DNA of 64,000 nt from Sphingobacterium sp. UBA7855 (GCA_002500745.1 DLST01000011.1:246836-310835); one strand, 5' to 3'. Counted from the stretch's first letter, positions 44,059 through 52,864 are shown. Numbers and translations: made by a program. Notes: generated by a model not told the origin, from the letters alone.

Positions 44059-45216
44059 CTAACTCATCCAAGACTTATAATAATCTGGATCTTCTATACT
44101 GAGCGCTTCTTCTGTCAGCATCAATGGTCGAAAAGGATCGATCATCACAGCCAGCTCTTCGGTTTTAACCTGTCCGATACTTTTTTCCACTGTCCCTGGA
44201 TGAGGTCCATGCGGTATACCACCGGGATGCAGTGTAATCTGTCCTCTTTCAACCGACTTTCTGCTCATAAAATCACCATCGACGTAGTACAGTACTTCAT
44301 CCGAATCTACATTGCTGTGATTATACGGTGCAGGAATCGAATTTGGATGATAATCATACAGCCGTGGACAAAAGCTACATAGTACAAAGTTGTCAGTCTC
44401 AAAGGTCTGGTGGACAGGTGGTGGCTGATGTAGTTTACCCGTTATCGGCATAAAATCATGGATCGAAAAGGCCCAGGGAAAATGATAGCCGTCCCAGCCA
44501 ATAAAATCAAACGGATGACTTCCGTAGACATACGGATAAATCATCCCCTGTTTCTTGATTTTCACTTCGAAATCACCCAATTCATCAAAGGTTTCCAAAT
44601 TTTGAGGTACTCGAATATCGCGTTCAAAAAAGGGAGCGTGCTCCATCAATTGACCAAATTCATTGCGATACCGTTTTGGTGTACGCACAGGAGAAAACGA
44701 TTCAACGATAAACAACCGGTTATCTTTCTGCTCAAATTCCATTTGATAAATCGTTCCCCGGGGAATAACTAAATAATCACCATATTTAAATGGGATATTT
44801 CCATATCCAGTTTTTAATCTTCCGATCCCTTGATGAATAAAAACAATCTCATCTGCCTGACTATTTTTATAGAAGTAGTCATCCATGGACCGACGAGGAG
44901 CTGCCAAGGATATGTGCAGGTCCTGATTAACCAGCACGGGTGTTCGGCTTTCGAGATAATCATCTTTGGCCTGTACCTGAAACCCTTTTAAGCTGGTATG
45001 CTTAAGATGTTTATCCCGGGCGATCTTGGGTGATACATCGTAAGGCTCCCTGATTTGCTTGACCAATGTAGGCGGATGGCAATGATACACCAAAGAATAA
45101 AGACTGGAAAATCCATGGGTGGATACGAGTTCCTCAGCATAAAGCGTATTATCGGGCTTTCTAAAAACAGTATGTCGCTGTATTGGAATTTGCCCTTGTT
45201 TTACATAAAATGGCAT
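44059..45216 (-). CDS. hmgA: Homogentisate 1,2-dioxygenase
   Basis: A 385-residue homogentisate dioxygenase, somewhat shorter than the usual 430-445. The iron ligands are in 'PYNHSNVDSDEVLYYVDGDF' (His and Glu) and 'HPGGIPHGPHPG' (His). It opens the ring of homogentisate to maleylacetoacetate. It is the first gene of the leftward operon hmgA-hppD-dehydrogenase and is divergent from fahA across a 314-base gap. Confidence 0.94.
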   Translation of the reverse strand: MPFYVKQGQIPIQRHTVFRKPDNTLYAEELVSTHGFSSLYSLVYHCHPPTLVKQIREPYDVSPKIARDKHLKHTSLKGFQVQAKDDYLESRTPVLVNQDLHISLAAPRRSMDDYFYKNSQADEIVFIHQGIGRLKTGYGNIPFKYGDYLVIPRGTIYQMEFEQKDNRLFIVESFSPVRTPKRYRNEFGQLMEHAPFFERDIRVPQNLETFDELGDFEVKIKKQGMIYPYVYGSHPFDFIGWDGYHFPWAFSIHDFMPITGKLHQPPPVHQTFETDNFVLCSFCPRLYDYHPNSIPAPYNHSNVDSDEVLYYVDGDFMSRKSVERGQITLHPGGIPHGPHPGTVEKSIGQVKTEELAVMIDPFRPLMLTEEALSIEDPDYYKSWMS

Positions 45217-45530
45217 AATACTACGATTTAAACGGTTATAAAATTAATTGAATATCTAGGCACCAATAGAACTATTGGCAAGTGCATGAGAGAAGGTTAG
45301 TATTGTGCGAAAACGATATCAGCTATAATTGCTCTATTAAAAGCAATATAGGGCATGGAGAACGAAAAGCGATTTACGCCACGATTGATCATTTTTTTAG
45401 TTTATAATTCTTTAATAAAGTTAAGCATATTTTTCTATTTATAAGAGAAGAAATATTTTTTTCAAATCTTATACGATATATTTGTGTCAAATGCTCACAA
45501 CATTAAATAACCAAATAGAACACACAATAT
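45217..45530. promoter_or_regulatory. Divergent promoter region hmgA / fahA
   Basis: A 314-base AT-rich gap. TATATTTG at 45477-45484 is a matching -7 element 46 bases before the fahA ATG; the -33 region is T-rich without a clean TTTG. No regulator gene is next to it, so control may be by a distant regulator. Confidence 0.5.
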
Positions 45531-46505
45531 ATGAGAATTGTCACCTGCATTTGGGAAGGTAAGGAGGAATTGGGGATTGTCATAAACGACCGATGTTATC
45601 GTTGCTCAGCAATCGATCAAACCCTTCCAAAAAATATGTCTGATTTCCTAAAAGGTGAAGAAAAAGCCATGGGTAAGCTACAGGAATTCGAGCGTGCTTT
45701 GGCCCGGGGAACGATCAAAAGATCTTATCATCCCTTACAGGACACACAGCTTATCGCTCCAGTACCTCATCCAGCCTCTTTTAGAGATGCCTACGCATTT
45801 CGTCAGCATGTGGAAACATCAAGAAGAAACCGCGGACTCGAAATGATCCCCGAATTTGATAAATTTCCTGTTTTCTATTTTTCAAATCATCAGGCAATCC
45901 AAGGTCCTGGGCCTATTCACTGCATGCCCTTACATTTATATCAACTTGATTTCGAACTTGAGATCGCTATCGTCATCAATAAAACAGGAATCAACATTCC
46001 TGCGGCCAAGGCAGATGAGTATATCGCCGGATTCATGATCATGAATGATTTTAGTGCAAGAAAACTGCAGATGGAAGAGATGAAATTGAGTTTAGGACCA
46101 GCCAAAGGCAAAGATTTTGCGACAGCAATTGGACCTTGGTTAGTTACCAAAGATGAATTGGAGCCTTATAAAATTCAACCAGCCAAGGGGCATATTGGCA
46201 ACTGTTATGATCTCGATATGACTTGTAAAGTAAACGGCCGACAGGTTTCAGCTGGTAATTTTGCGAGCATGCACTGGACTTTTGCAGAAATTATTGAGCG
46301 GGTTTCTTATGGTGTACAGATCTTCCCCGGTGATGTGATCGGTTCAGGTACTGTTGGGACAGGTTGCTTTCTCGAACTCAATGGCACTGCACGCATAGCG
46401 AATCCTAACCACGAAGATCAATGGCTTAACCTTGGCGATGAGATTGAATTGGAGATCACCGCACTCGGAAAACTTTCCAATTCTATTGCTTTACACCATT
46501 CATAA
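45531..46505 (+). CDS. fahA: Fumarylacetoacetate hydrolase family protein
   Basis: A 324-residue FAH-fold hydrolase. Metal ligands are seen in 'YQLDFELEIAIVINKTG' (E-x-E) and 'FMIMNDFSARKLQMEEMKLSLGPAKGKDFATAIGPWLVT' (Asp, Lys). It ends with 'GDVIGSGTVGTGCFLELNGT', the usual catalytic cap region. In this setting it completes the homogentisate pathway by splitting fumarylacetoacetate to fumarate and acetoacetate. It is followed by a flavin reductase gene after 11 bases. Confidence 0.9.
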   Translation: MRIVTCIWEGKEELGIVINDRCYRCSAIDQTLPKNMSDFLKGEEKAMGKLQEFERALARGTIKRSYHPLQDTQLIAPVPHPASFRDAYAFRQHVETSRRNRGLEMIPEFDKFPVFYFSNHQAIQGPGPIHCMPLHLYQLDFELEIAIVINKTGINIPAAKADEYIAGFMIMNDFSARKLQMEEMKLSLGPAKGKDFATAIGPWLVTKDELEPYKIQPAKGHIGNCYDLDMTCKVNGRQVSAGNFASMHWTFAEIIERVSYGVQIFPGDVIGSGTVGTGCFLELNGTARIANPNHEDQWLNLGDEIELEITALGKLSNSIALHHS

Positions 46506-46516
46506 ATCTAGCGAAT

Positions 46517-47416
46517 ATGAAGCCATCTTTCGAAACCATAACCTTTGAGTCTGTAGCGGACAAAGCCATCATCGATAATTTAATCAAATATGCTATTGCA
46601 CCGCGTCCAATTTGTTTTGCGAGCACGATAGATCGCAATGGACAAGTCAACTTAAGTCCTTTTAGTTATTTCAACCTGATGTCGCATCAGCCGCCTATCT
46701 GCGTTTTTTCGCCACTGCGGCGGATGCGCGATGGCAGTACGAAGCATACATTGGATAATATACAGCAAGTTAAGGAAGTCGTCATCAATATTGTCAACTA
46801 CGATATGGTGCAGCAGCAATCTCTTGCCAGCACCGAATATGGGAAGGAAATAAATGAATTCGATAAGTCGGGTTTTACTGCTGTCCCTTCTATGCATGTT
46901 GCGCCACCACGGGTAGCCGAATCTCCAGTTCAGCTGGAATGTCGGGTTAGAGAAATCGTCGCTTTAAGCGATGAACCGGGGGCTGGTAATCTTGTTATTG
47001 CCGAGATCCTCTATATGCATATCCACAAACACTTATTGGGCAAAGACAATACCATTCAACAAAAAGATTTGGACCTTGTGGCAAGACTGGGTGGTGACTG
47101 GTACTGCCGCGTCACTGATGAAAATCTATTTATTGTACCAAAACCCCTCCGTAGTTTGGGAATTGGCATAGATCAACTTCCAGAAAAAATTAGATTTTCT
47201 ACCGTATTGACCGGAAATCACCTGGGATTGTTGGCCAATGTTGAAACACTACCCACATTAAAAGATATACAGCCAGCAGATAAGTATTTAAACTACCTGA
47301 AGCTAAATTTTGAAGACAGCCCATCGAAATTTAGCCAGAAAGTTCATGAATATGCTGCACAGCTATTGGATGCAGGCCAGCTCGATAAAGCCTGGCAAAT
47401 TTTATTAATGGGATAA
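46517..47416 (+). CDS. Flavin reductase family protein
   Basis: A 299-residue flavoprotein of the FMN-binding split-barrel flavin reductase class. 'YAIAPRPICFASTIDRNGQVNLSPFSYFNLMSHQPPICVFSP' (26-67) is the flavin-binding part, with 'LVIAEILYMHIHKHLL' near 160. A C-terminal extension of about 100 residues is not in the short reductases. It is in one operon with fahA; Bacteroidota often keep such a gene in tyrosine catabolism clusters, but its reaction there is unclear. It may supply reduced flavin or act on a maleyl intermediate. There is no separate maleylacetoacetate isomerase in the window. Confidence 0.82.
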   Translation: MKPSFETITFESVADKAIIDNLIKYAIAPRPICFASTIDRNGQVNLSPFSYFNLMSHQPPICVFSPLRRMRDGSTKHTLDNIQQVKEVVINIVNYDMVQQQSLASTEYGKEINEFDKSGFTAVPSMHVAPPRVAESPVQLECRVREIVALSDEPGAGNLVIAEILYMHIHKHLLGKDNTIQQKDLDLVARLGGDWYCRVTDENLFIVPKPLRSLGIGIDQLPEKIRFSTVLTGNHLGLLANVETLPTLKDIQPADKYLNYLKLNFEDSPSKFSQKVHEYAAQLLDAGQLDKAWQILLMG

Positions 47417-47430
47417 TTTAAGTAAGCGCA

Positions 47431-47471
47431 AAAAAATAGGACTTTCAAACTTTTGGATAGTCCTATTTTTT
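47431..47471. terminator. Bidirectional terminator
   Basis: AAAAAATAGGACT (47431-47443) pairs with AGTCCTATTTTTT (47459-47471), between the convergent flavin reductase and phhA genes. A-runs and T-runs on both sides suit both strands. Confidence 0.78.
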
Positions 47472-47526
47472 GGATCCTATTATATTGCTCCAAAGATTGA
47501 ATTTAGACCTTTGGAAGAACTATTTT

Positions 47527-49287
47527 TCATTGATTATTTAAAAGAGCTTCCTCCTTTGCAACACGCAGTCCATCATCAATCAGTTTTTTCAAATGTGGAT
47601 ATAGCGTAACAAATTTTAAAAGTCTCACTTCTGCCAGATGAGCTAACTCCTCTGCATTATTCGCCCAGGCGATTTCAAATAACTCAACCAAACCTAACCA
47701 ATGATCCGCATTTTCCGGTCCCAGGAGATTGAAGATATAAAGCCAAGCCTCTTGATCAAATCCTTTGTCTCGCAAATTCCTTATCGCAGCATGGAGATTC
47801 ACGAGCTTTACATCTTCGGTTTCGTTAGTCATGGAAAATGAAGCCTGCCCCGGATGTTCTTCCAGGGTTTCATAGGCATCCTTATCGGCAGCACCCGCAA
47901 AGACGGAGATAATTTCAGTTCCTACAGCCATATCATATATCCCCCATTCAGGTCTAAAGTACACTTCTTTCCCATCGTTACGGTATACTTCACATGCCGT
48001 AAATGAAATCAAAACAATCTTGTCAAATTGTCGGACAATCCGTTGAACAGTTCCTACGACAGTAATCCCCGAAGCAAAGTTTAACAGACACTGCTGGCCT
48101 TCAACTATACCGTATTGAATCAATGTTACTGCATCAAAATCTTCCAGATCTTGATCTGCACCTCTCAAATTTCCTACTGGAGAACCAAATCCTTCGCTAT
48201 GGTAATCTATACCGTGTCCTTCGAGTTGTTTACCCGCGAATGCCAAAGCGGTGGGTCCCTGTGTCTGAATATATGAAAGATTTTGATCTGTGTTGGCTAA
48301 TTTAAACACTCCCGATACTTGCAGGCCAGAACTATATTGCACCGTACATACAGCACGGCAATCAATGGCTTTGTCAACGCTCAGTTTCCCTCCTACTCGA
48401 AATGCCATGGTATCAGCAAATTTATCCAACACAATTTTTAGATGTTCAAAATCTGGTGTAACAAATAGCTGTGGCTGTGGTTTGGTAATATCATACGCAT
48501 ATTCAATCGCATTTAAACTATACGGCAACTTAGGCACATCTTCTTGCATGCAGCTTGCGCTTTCTCCAATGGATGACAGTAAGCCAGCTCCGTAAATTTT
48601 TGGGTTATGAAGATCTCCAATAAGTCCGTATTCCACAGTCCACCAATGCAGCCTACTCAACAACGCCATCTCCGAAGGTTCGCCCATATTATCTTGAATG
48701 ATCTGCAAATTTTTCTCTGCTTCCGCCAGCTCAACTTCCGTTGTTGTAGCATGTTCCTTTAAAATAGATAGGTAACGAATAGCTTCGTAGAGTTCAAAAT
48801 CTTTGCCCGAAGAAAGTGCTTTTGTCCCGACTTCTCCAAAATATTGAAGGTATGCAGCATAATCTGGCTCACCTATTATAGGTGCATGGCCAGAAGATTC
48901 GTGGATAATATCCGGCGCTGGTGTATATTCGATATGTTCCAATTGACGTATGTCTGCTGCAATAACCAGTACGCGATGCGCCTGAAATTCCATAAAAGCA
49001 GCTGGCGGAATAAAACCATCCACTGTCACAGCTCCCCAGCCAATTAACTTTAGACTATCGTTCATATCCTGCAGGTTTGGTATGGTCGCAATTGATAAAC
49101 CTGCTTTCTTCAATCCAGGGATATAAGGGTAATACGCTACATCTTTCAAAAAAGAATAATTCTGACGCATGACATAACGCCACAAAGCCTGATCCAGGGC
49201 GGTATAACGTTCATATCGCTGAGCTACCACATAGCGTTTCAAATGTCTGGGTAATCGCTCCAAAACTATGTTATTGTATGTTTCCAT
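47527..49287 (-). CDS. phhA: Phenylalanine 4-hydroxylase-like aromatic amino acid hydroxylase
   Basis: A 586-residue protein. The first 330 residues are an aromatic amino acid hydroxylase: the pterin/iron site 'PDIIHESSGHAPIIGEPDYAAYLQYFGEVG' with His129 and His134, and 'RLHWWTVEYGLIGD' with Glu219 as the third iron ligand. It converts phenylalanine to tyrosine with a pterin and O2. Compared with the bacterial 260-300 residue enzyme, there is a longer segment between the His pair and the Glu, and a C-terminal domain of about 250 residues with unknown fold. It lies 133 bases after tyrS on the same strand, and no other terminator was seen between them. Confidence 0.85.
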   Translation of the reverse strand: METYNNIVLERLPRHLKRYVVAQRYERYTALDQALWRYVMRQNYSFLKDVAYYPYIPGLKKAGLSIATIPNLQDMNDSLKLIGWGAVTVDGFIPPAAFMEFQAHRVLVIAADIRQLEHIEYTPAPDIIHESSGHAPIIGEPDYAAYLQYFGEVGTKALSSGKDFELYEAIRYLSILKEHATTTEVELAEAEKNLQIIQDNMGEPSEMALLSRLHWWTVEYGLIGDLHNPKIYGAGLLSSIGESASCMQEDVPKLPYSLNAIEYAYDITKPQPQLFVTPDFEHLKIVLDKFADTMAFRVGGKLSVDKAIDCRAVCTVQYSSGLQVSGVFKLANTDQNLSYIQTQGPTALAFAGKQLEGHGIDYHSEGFGSPVGNLRGADQDLEDFDAVTLIQYGIVEGQQCLLNFASGITVVGTVQRIVRQFDKIVLISFTACEVYRNDGKEVYFRPEWGIYDMAVGTEIISVFAGAADKDAYETLEEHPGQASFSMTNETEDVKLVNLHAAIRNLRDKGFDQEAWLYIFNLLGPENADHWLGLVELFEIAWANNAEELAHLAEVRLLKFVTLYPHLKKLIDDGLRVAKEEALLNNQ

Positions 49288-49420
49288 CTATAATTGGTAT
49301 GAAAATAAAGTTTGAGACTTCTATATGAAGTTAGAGATTATTTATGGTTTAAGAAAGCACTACAATGTCATTTTCTTGCTTTTCGCAAAATATTACAAAA
49401 GTATACCTTCATAAACCTTA

Positions 49421-50620
49421 CTAAACAACTTTAAAATAAGTTCTTTTACCTAATTTAATTTTAAGCCCAGGGCTTAAATCAATCGACAATTCCGGATTGA
49501 GCAGTTTTATGGAGTCGATCTGAACTGCACCACCGATAATCAGTCTTCTGATCGCCGACTTTGTTGATCCTTTCAGGAAATGACACAGATCGACCAGTTT
49601 AGCTTTTTCACCAAGCTCCTCCCGCAATGTTTGACCCGATATCTCCTCAAAAGCTTTTTCCTCCAATTTCTTGCTCTGAAATTGCTTGACAAAAAAATCA
49701 GCTGCAGTCAAAGCCAACTCTTCGCCATGGTACTGAGCGACAAGATTATGTGCTATAAGTTTCTTAATTTCCATAGGATTTTCGCCCAATTCAATACGGG
49801 TCTTTATTCCAAGTTTGGTTTCCTGATTGAAATCAGTTGTCAAATCAATATATTCTGGAATTAAGTGATCGGGAATAGACATGGTTTTACCAAACATTTC
49901 ATTCGGTTCATCCAAAAGACCGATCGTATTGTTTAATGATTTGCTCATTTTTTCTTTTCCGTCCAGCCCGCGCAACAAGGGCATACACAGCACTATTTGT
50001 GGATCCTGTCCAAAAGATTCCTGTAGCTGCCGGCCCATCGCGCAATTAAACAGTTGGTCCGTTCCCCCCATTTCGATATCACTTTTGATTTGGACAGAGT
50101 CAAAGCCCTGCAATATCGGGTAAAGCAATTCATGCATGGCTATTGATTGGTTTTCGTTAAAACGCTTATTAAAATCATGCCGCTGCATCAATTGAGCGAC
50201 GGTAACTTTCGATACCAGCTGGATAACTTCTGTAAAATTTAGTTGATCCAACCAGTCTCCATTAAAAACAATTTTCGCTTTTGAAACATCAATAATTTTA
50301 GACAACTGCGCAATGTAAGTTGCCGCATTGTGCGCTATCGCATCCTGGCATAAAGGTTTACGGGCTTTATTTTTTCCTGTAGGATCGCCGATCCGAGCTG
50401 TAAAACTCCCCACTAGGATCACGACTTCGTGTCCCAGCTGCTGAAACTGCCGTAGTTTCTTTAACACTACAGCGTGCCCTAAATGAAGATCCGGCGCTGT
50501 CGGATCGAAACCAAGTTTTATGATCAAGGGTCGGTTCTTTTCTTCAGCCTCCTTCAACTTCGATGCAAGCCCCTCCTTCGGTAAAATAATTTCGATATTT
50601 TCTTCTAACTCTTTTAACAT
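49421..50620 (-). CDS. tyrS: Tyrosyl-tRNA synthetase
   Basis: A 399-residue bacterial TyrRS (TyrZ-like length). 'HLGH' is at 46-49 and 'KMSKS' at 224-228 for ATP binding, with 'GSFTARIGDPTGKNKARKPL' and 'YPILQGFDSVQIKSDIEMGGTDQLFN' for tyrosine and ATP, and an S4 RNA-binding C-terminus ('IRRLIIGGAVQIDSIKLLNPEL'). It charges tRNA(Tyr). A leader with a Tyr-containing peptide and a terminator lies directly upstream, so its expression is probably controlled by charging of tRNA(Tyr). Confidence 0.96.
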   Translation of the reverse strand: MLKELEENIEIILPKEGLASKLKEAEEKNRPLIIKLGFDPTAPDLHLGHAVVLKKLRQFQQLGHEVVILVGSFTARIGDPTGKNKARKPLCQDAIAHNAATYIAQLSKIIDVSKAKIVFNGDWLDQLNFTEVIQLVSKVTVAQLMQRHDFNKRFNENQSIAMHELLYPILQGFDSVQIKSDIEMGGTDQLFNCAMGRQLQESFGQDPQIVLCMPLLRGLDGKEKMSKSLNNTIGLLDEPNEMFGKTMSIPDHLIPEYIDLTTDFNQETKLGIKTRIELGENPMEIKKLIAHNLVAQYHGEELALTAADFFVKQFQSKKLEEKAFEEISGQTLREELGEKAKLVDLCHFLKGSTKSAIRRLIIGGAVQIDSIKLLNPELSIDLSPGLKIKLGKRTYFKVV

Positions 50621-50635
50621 GGTGTTATATAAAAT

Positions 50636-50664
50636 AAAAAAAGCCCGAACGTTATATTCGGGCT
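50636..50664 (-). terminator. Attenuator terminator in front of tyrS
   Basis: On the minus strand GCCCGAA (50657-50663) pairs with TTCGGGC (50643-50649) across a TATAACG loop and is followed by seven Ts. It lies 16 bases before the tyrS ATG, so it can stop transcription before the gene. Segments of the leader upstream can pair with its first arm (antiterminator). Confidence 0.8.
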
Positions 50665-50695
50665 TAGCTATAAATAATAATTTGAATTTCTTAAT

Positions 50696-50782
50696 TTAAT
50701 AGGCATAGGGGTCCCGAACGATTATCGGGCGATAATAATTAAAGAAAGATGGAAGACGTAATATGTTGTTCATTTTCTTCAT
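50696..50782 (-). CDS. tyrS leader peptide, 28 residues
   Basis: An ORF of 28 codons and a stop, too short to be listed as an ordinary gene. From residue 11 it reads P-S-F-F-N-Y-Y-R-P, and the last five are D-P-Y-A-Y: four Tyr and two Phe in 28. The two adjacent Tyr codons sit just before a stem-loop (50713-50729) within the peptide. A ribosome waiting at these Tyr codons would cover the first arm and free GTTCGGG, which can pair with the first arm (CCCGAAT) of the terminator at 50636-50664. This is the classic design of ribosome-mediated attenuation. The promoter is 8 bases upstream of the ATG, so the mRNA is almost leaderless. An internal ATG at 50773 is an alternative start. Confidence 0.78.
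   Translation of the reverse strand: MKKMNNILRLPSFFNYYRPIIVRDPYAY
50713..50729 (-). promoter_or_regulatory. Pause stem-loop of the tyrS attenuator
   Basis: CCCGA (50713-50717) pairs with TCGGG (50725-50729). On the minus strand the order is 1 (CCCGA), 2 (TTCGGG). Arm 2 can pair instead with arm 3 (CCCGAA) of the terminator, giving mutually exclusive 1:2 + 3:4 and 2:3 structures. Confidence 0.72.
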
Positions 50783-50789
50783 TGCTTGA

Positions 50790-50820
50790 CAAAGGTAGTG
50801 CTATATTTTTAAAATGCAAA
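50790..50820 (-). promoter_or_regulatory. Promoter of the tyrS leader
   Basis: On the minus strand TTTG (50817-50820), 19 bases, then TACCTTTG (50790-50797), both perfect matches to the Bacteroidota primary sigma promoter (TTTG/TAnnTTTG). Transcription should begin a few bases before the leader ATG at 50782. Confidence 0.82.
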
Positions 50821-50861
50821 AATAGTGCGACCTCCTACCCGATTCGACATACTTTTTCCAA

Positions 50862-51701
50862 TTAGCCACCGGTATTTTTATCCATCAATTTTCCGGAGGC
50901 ATTATAAACATACGTTTCGGTATTCCCTTTATCCCTTTTCTCCACTACCTTTTGCAAGAGCAATGAATTCTTAAAATACTCATGGTAAAAGCAGTTATTA
51001 AGGGTATATTTCCGCTCGACAAGATTATTATGCTGATATAAATCTATATAATCAATCTTAGCTTTCCGATAGGTATGTTTTAGTAATTGGCCTTGAGTAT
51101 CAAATGACTTTGATTCCTGTATCTGCCCACTACAATTCAATTTGGCACTGTAAATTAAGCTATTGTCTAATCGATATCCAGCCCGGGTATGGTCAAAATC
51201 GTTTTCAATCGTATAATAATTATCAAAAAAGACCTTTGTTATTTTTTTCCCCTTATTTGCAACTCCGTAGAATACCGTTTTTTCCTGACTGATTTTCCCA
51301 TTCTTAAAATTACGCTGCACACTAGAAGTATCCGTTATTATGTATTGGAAGTCTGGTAACGTGGCAGATTTTACATTCATTTGCTGCAATACACCGTGTC
51401 GCACCACAACGATACCTTGTTTTCCGTCCTTTTCAATCTTAAAATCACCCGCTACTATACCTTCCTGATTGATCGAAATAAATGCATTGGAAAGTCCCAT
51501 AAATTGATTCTTCTGCAGAATATATTTACCTGGCTTTAACTTCGCTTCTTTACCTTTTTCAAATATCCGGATCGTATCCCTTGGATATTCTGATAAATGA
51601 AGCTGGTAACTATCTTTATCTAACCGAACATACTCTTGGGCAATTCCCAACTGAACAGCTAAACACAGGTATAATAATGTAATAAAACGTGATTTCGACA
51701 T
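50862..51701 (-). CDS. Secreted hypothetical protein with beta-repeat stretches
   Basis: A 279-residue protein with a signal peptide ('FITLLYLCLAVQLGIAQ'). The open frame reaches 51734, but the ATG at 51701 starts the signal. The body is rich in short beta strands ('YKGDFKIEKDGKQG', 'FKNGKISQEKTVFYGVANKG', 'GQIQESKSFDTQGQLLKHTY', 'NTETYVYNASGKLMDKNTGG'), with the 'G.L...F...G.L' rhythm of MORN/YwqK-like repeats. I cannot assign a function. It lies just upstream of the tyrS leader promoter, on the same strand. Confidence 0.6.
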   Translation of the reverse strand: MSKSRFITLLYLCLAVQLGIAQEYVRLDKDSYQLHLSEYPRDTIRIFEKGKEAKLKPGKYILQKNQFMGLSNAFISINQEGIVAGDFKIEKDGKQGIVVVRHGVLQQMNVKSATLPDFQYIITDTSSVQRNFKNGKISQEKTVFYGVANKGKKITKVFFDNYYTIENDFDHTRAGYRLDNSLIYSAKLNCSGQIQESKSFDTQGQLLKHTYRKAKIDYIDLYQHNNLVERKYTLNNCFYHEYFKNSLLLQKVVEKRDKGNTETYVYNASGKLMDKNTGG

Positions 51702-51925
51702 AGTGTAATAAAATTGTTGCAAAAAAAGTAACACAATTATTACACCAAAATTAAAATGAGACTGTTTTTTAAAATATTTTTCTAAAGAAAATGTACTAAA
51801 TGTCCCCCATTACATATCTGTTAAAAGCTTACGCGGACAAAAAAAGGAGAATTATCTACATATAACTCTCCTTATAATCAAGCTCTATTAATGTTCGCAC
51901 GGAAGGCGCGAACAGCATCCAGCAT

Positions 51926-52345
51926 CTAAACAGACTCCAAATACTGGGCATAACAATAGCCCTCCTCATTATCTTTGGTTCTGACCAGCCACCATTGATC
52001 ATTAGCTTTACTGATCAAAGTGATGATTTCTCCTTTAGCAGCTTTGCCTACGATAGGCTGATCTGTACCAGGACCTTTTCTAATATTCAAGTTGCTATTT
52101 TCCGTAATGACCTTCATCTGACTTCCCGGCACTTCTGTAGCCACATCTACATTCAGTACCACATCTCCAGTTTGGAAATTAGGATCTATATTACCGTAGA
52201 TTTCCCACAGCTTATTTTTCACATCTGCAGTAGGTGCAGTACCTCTAATCTGCAATACACCATCCATTTCGGCATAATTCAGGTCATTTACACCTGAAGA
52301 TTGCGCCGTATCCAAAAGAACTTTATATTTTTCTTGCAATGACAT
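51926..52345 (-). CDS. BON/LysM-like + SH3b protein
   Basis: A 139-residue protein. The first 75 residues ('LNYAEMDGVLQIRGTAPTADVKNKLWEIYGNIDPNFQTGDVVLNVDV') look like a BON-type domain, as in YgaU-like proteins. The last 60 are a bacterial SH3 domain ('SNLNIRKGPGTDQPIVGKAAKGEIITLISKANDQWWLVRT'). There is no signal peptide, so it may be cytoplasmic or lack a classical signal. It is the second gene of a two-gene operon, 12 bases after a BON lipoprotein gene. Confidence 0.75.
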   Translation of the reverse strand: MSLQEKYKVLLDTAQSSGVNDLNYAEMDGVLQIRGTAPTADVKNKLWEIYGNIDPNFQTGDVVLNVDVATEVPGSQMKVITENSNLNIRKGPGTDQPIVGKAAKGEIITLISKANDQWWLVRTKDNEEGYCYAQYLESV

Positions 52346-52357
52346 AGTTTTGTTATT

Positions 52358-52864
52358 TTATTTTTTGACAACAATACCACTTAGATCCACTTTTTTGGGA
52401 TTCAAGTTATCCAGTCCCTGTTTTAAAGTTATTATCTTTGGTTGCTCTAAGGTACCTGTAACAGCGATTACACCATCCTTTACACTTGCCTGTACGGTCG
52501 GAAAATCCTTCATAAACGTATTTACTGCAGCGCCCAGTACCGCGTCGTTATTGGCTACTTCAATTGGAGCTGGGGTAGATGACACCGGAGCGCTAACAAT
52601 AATATTGTTTTGAATAGACTTAACGTCTTTATCTCCTGCTGTTTTAGCAATCGACTCCACCTGTTGTTTTTCTTCCTCCGAAGCGACGGTACCGCTTAAG
52701 ATAACTTTTCCTTTTTCAACTTCGACGTCCACTGTTTTGCGGCCAGTAAGCGCATTTTCTATCTTTTCCTCCAGCTTATCGTCTGACAATCCCGATTTGC
52801 AGTACGTAAAAGAAAGTACAGCTGTCGTTGCCAATAGACAAAATGTTAATTTGCTAAATTTCAT
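52358..52864 (-). CDS. BON domain lipoprotein
   Basis: 168 residues with a lipoprotein signal (lipobox 'FTYC', Cys22). The first BON domain is 'KIENALTGRKTVDVEVEKGKVILSGTVASEEEKQQVESIAKTAGDKDVKSIQNNIIVS' (36-91); a second, shorter BON-like one is at 110-165 ('DFPTVQASVKDGVIAVTGTLEQPKI'). BON proteins such as OsmY respond to osmotic or envelope stress and bind the membrane. It is the first gene of the operon. Confidence 0.85.
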   Translation of the reverse strand: MKFSKLTFCLLATTAVLSFTYCKSGLSDDKLEEKIENALTGRKTVDVEVEKGKVILSGTVASEEEKQQVESIAKTAGDKDVKSIQNNIIVSAPVSSTPAPIEVANNDAVLGAAVNTFMKDFPTVQASVKDGVIAVTGTLEQPKIITLKQGLDNLNPKKVDLSGIVVKK

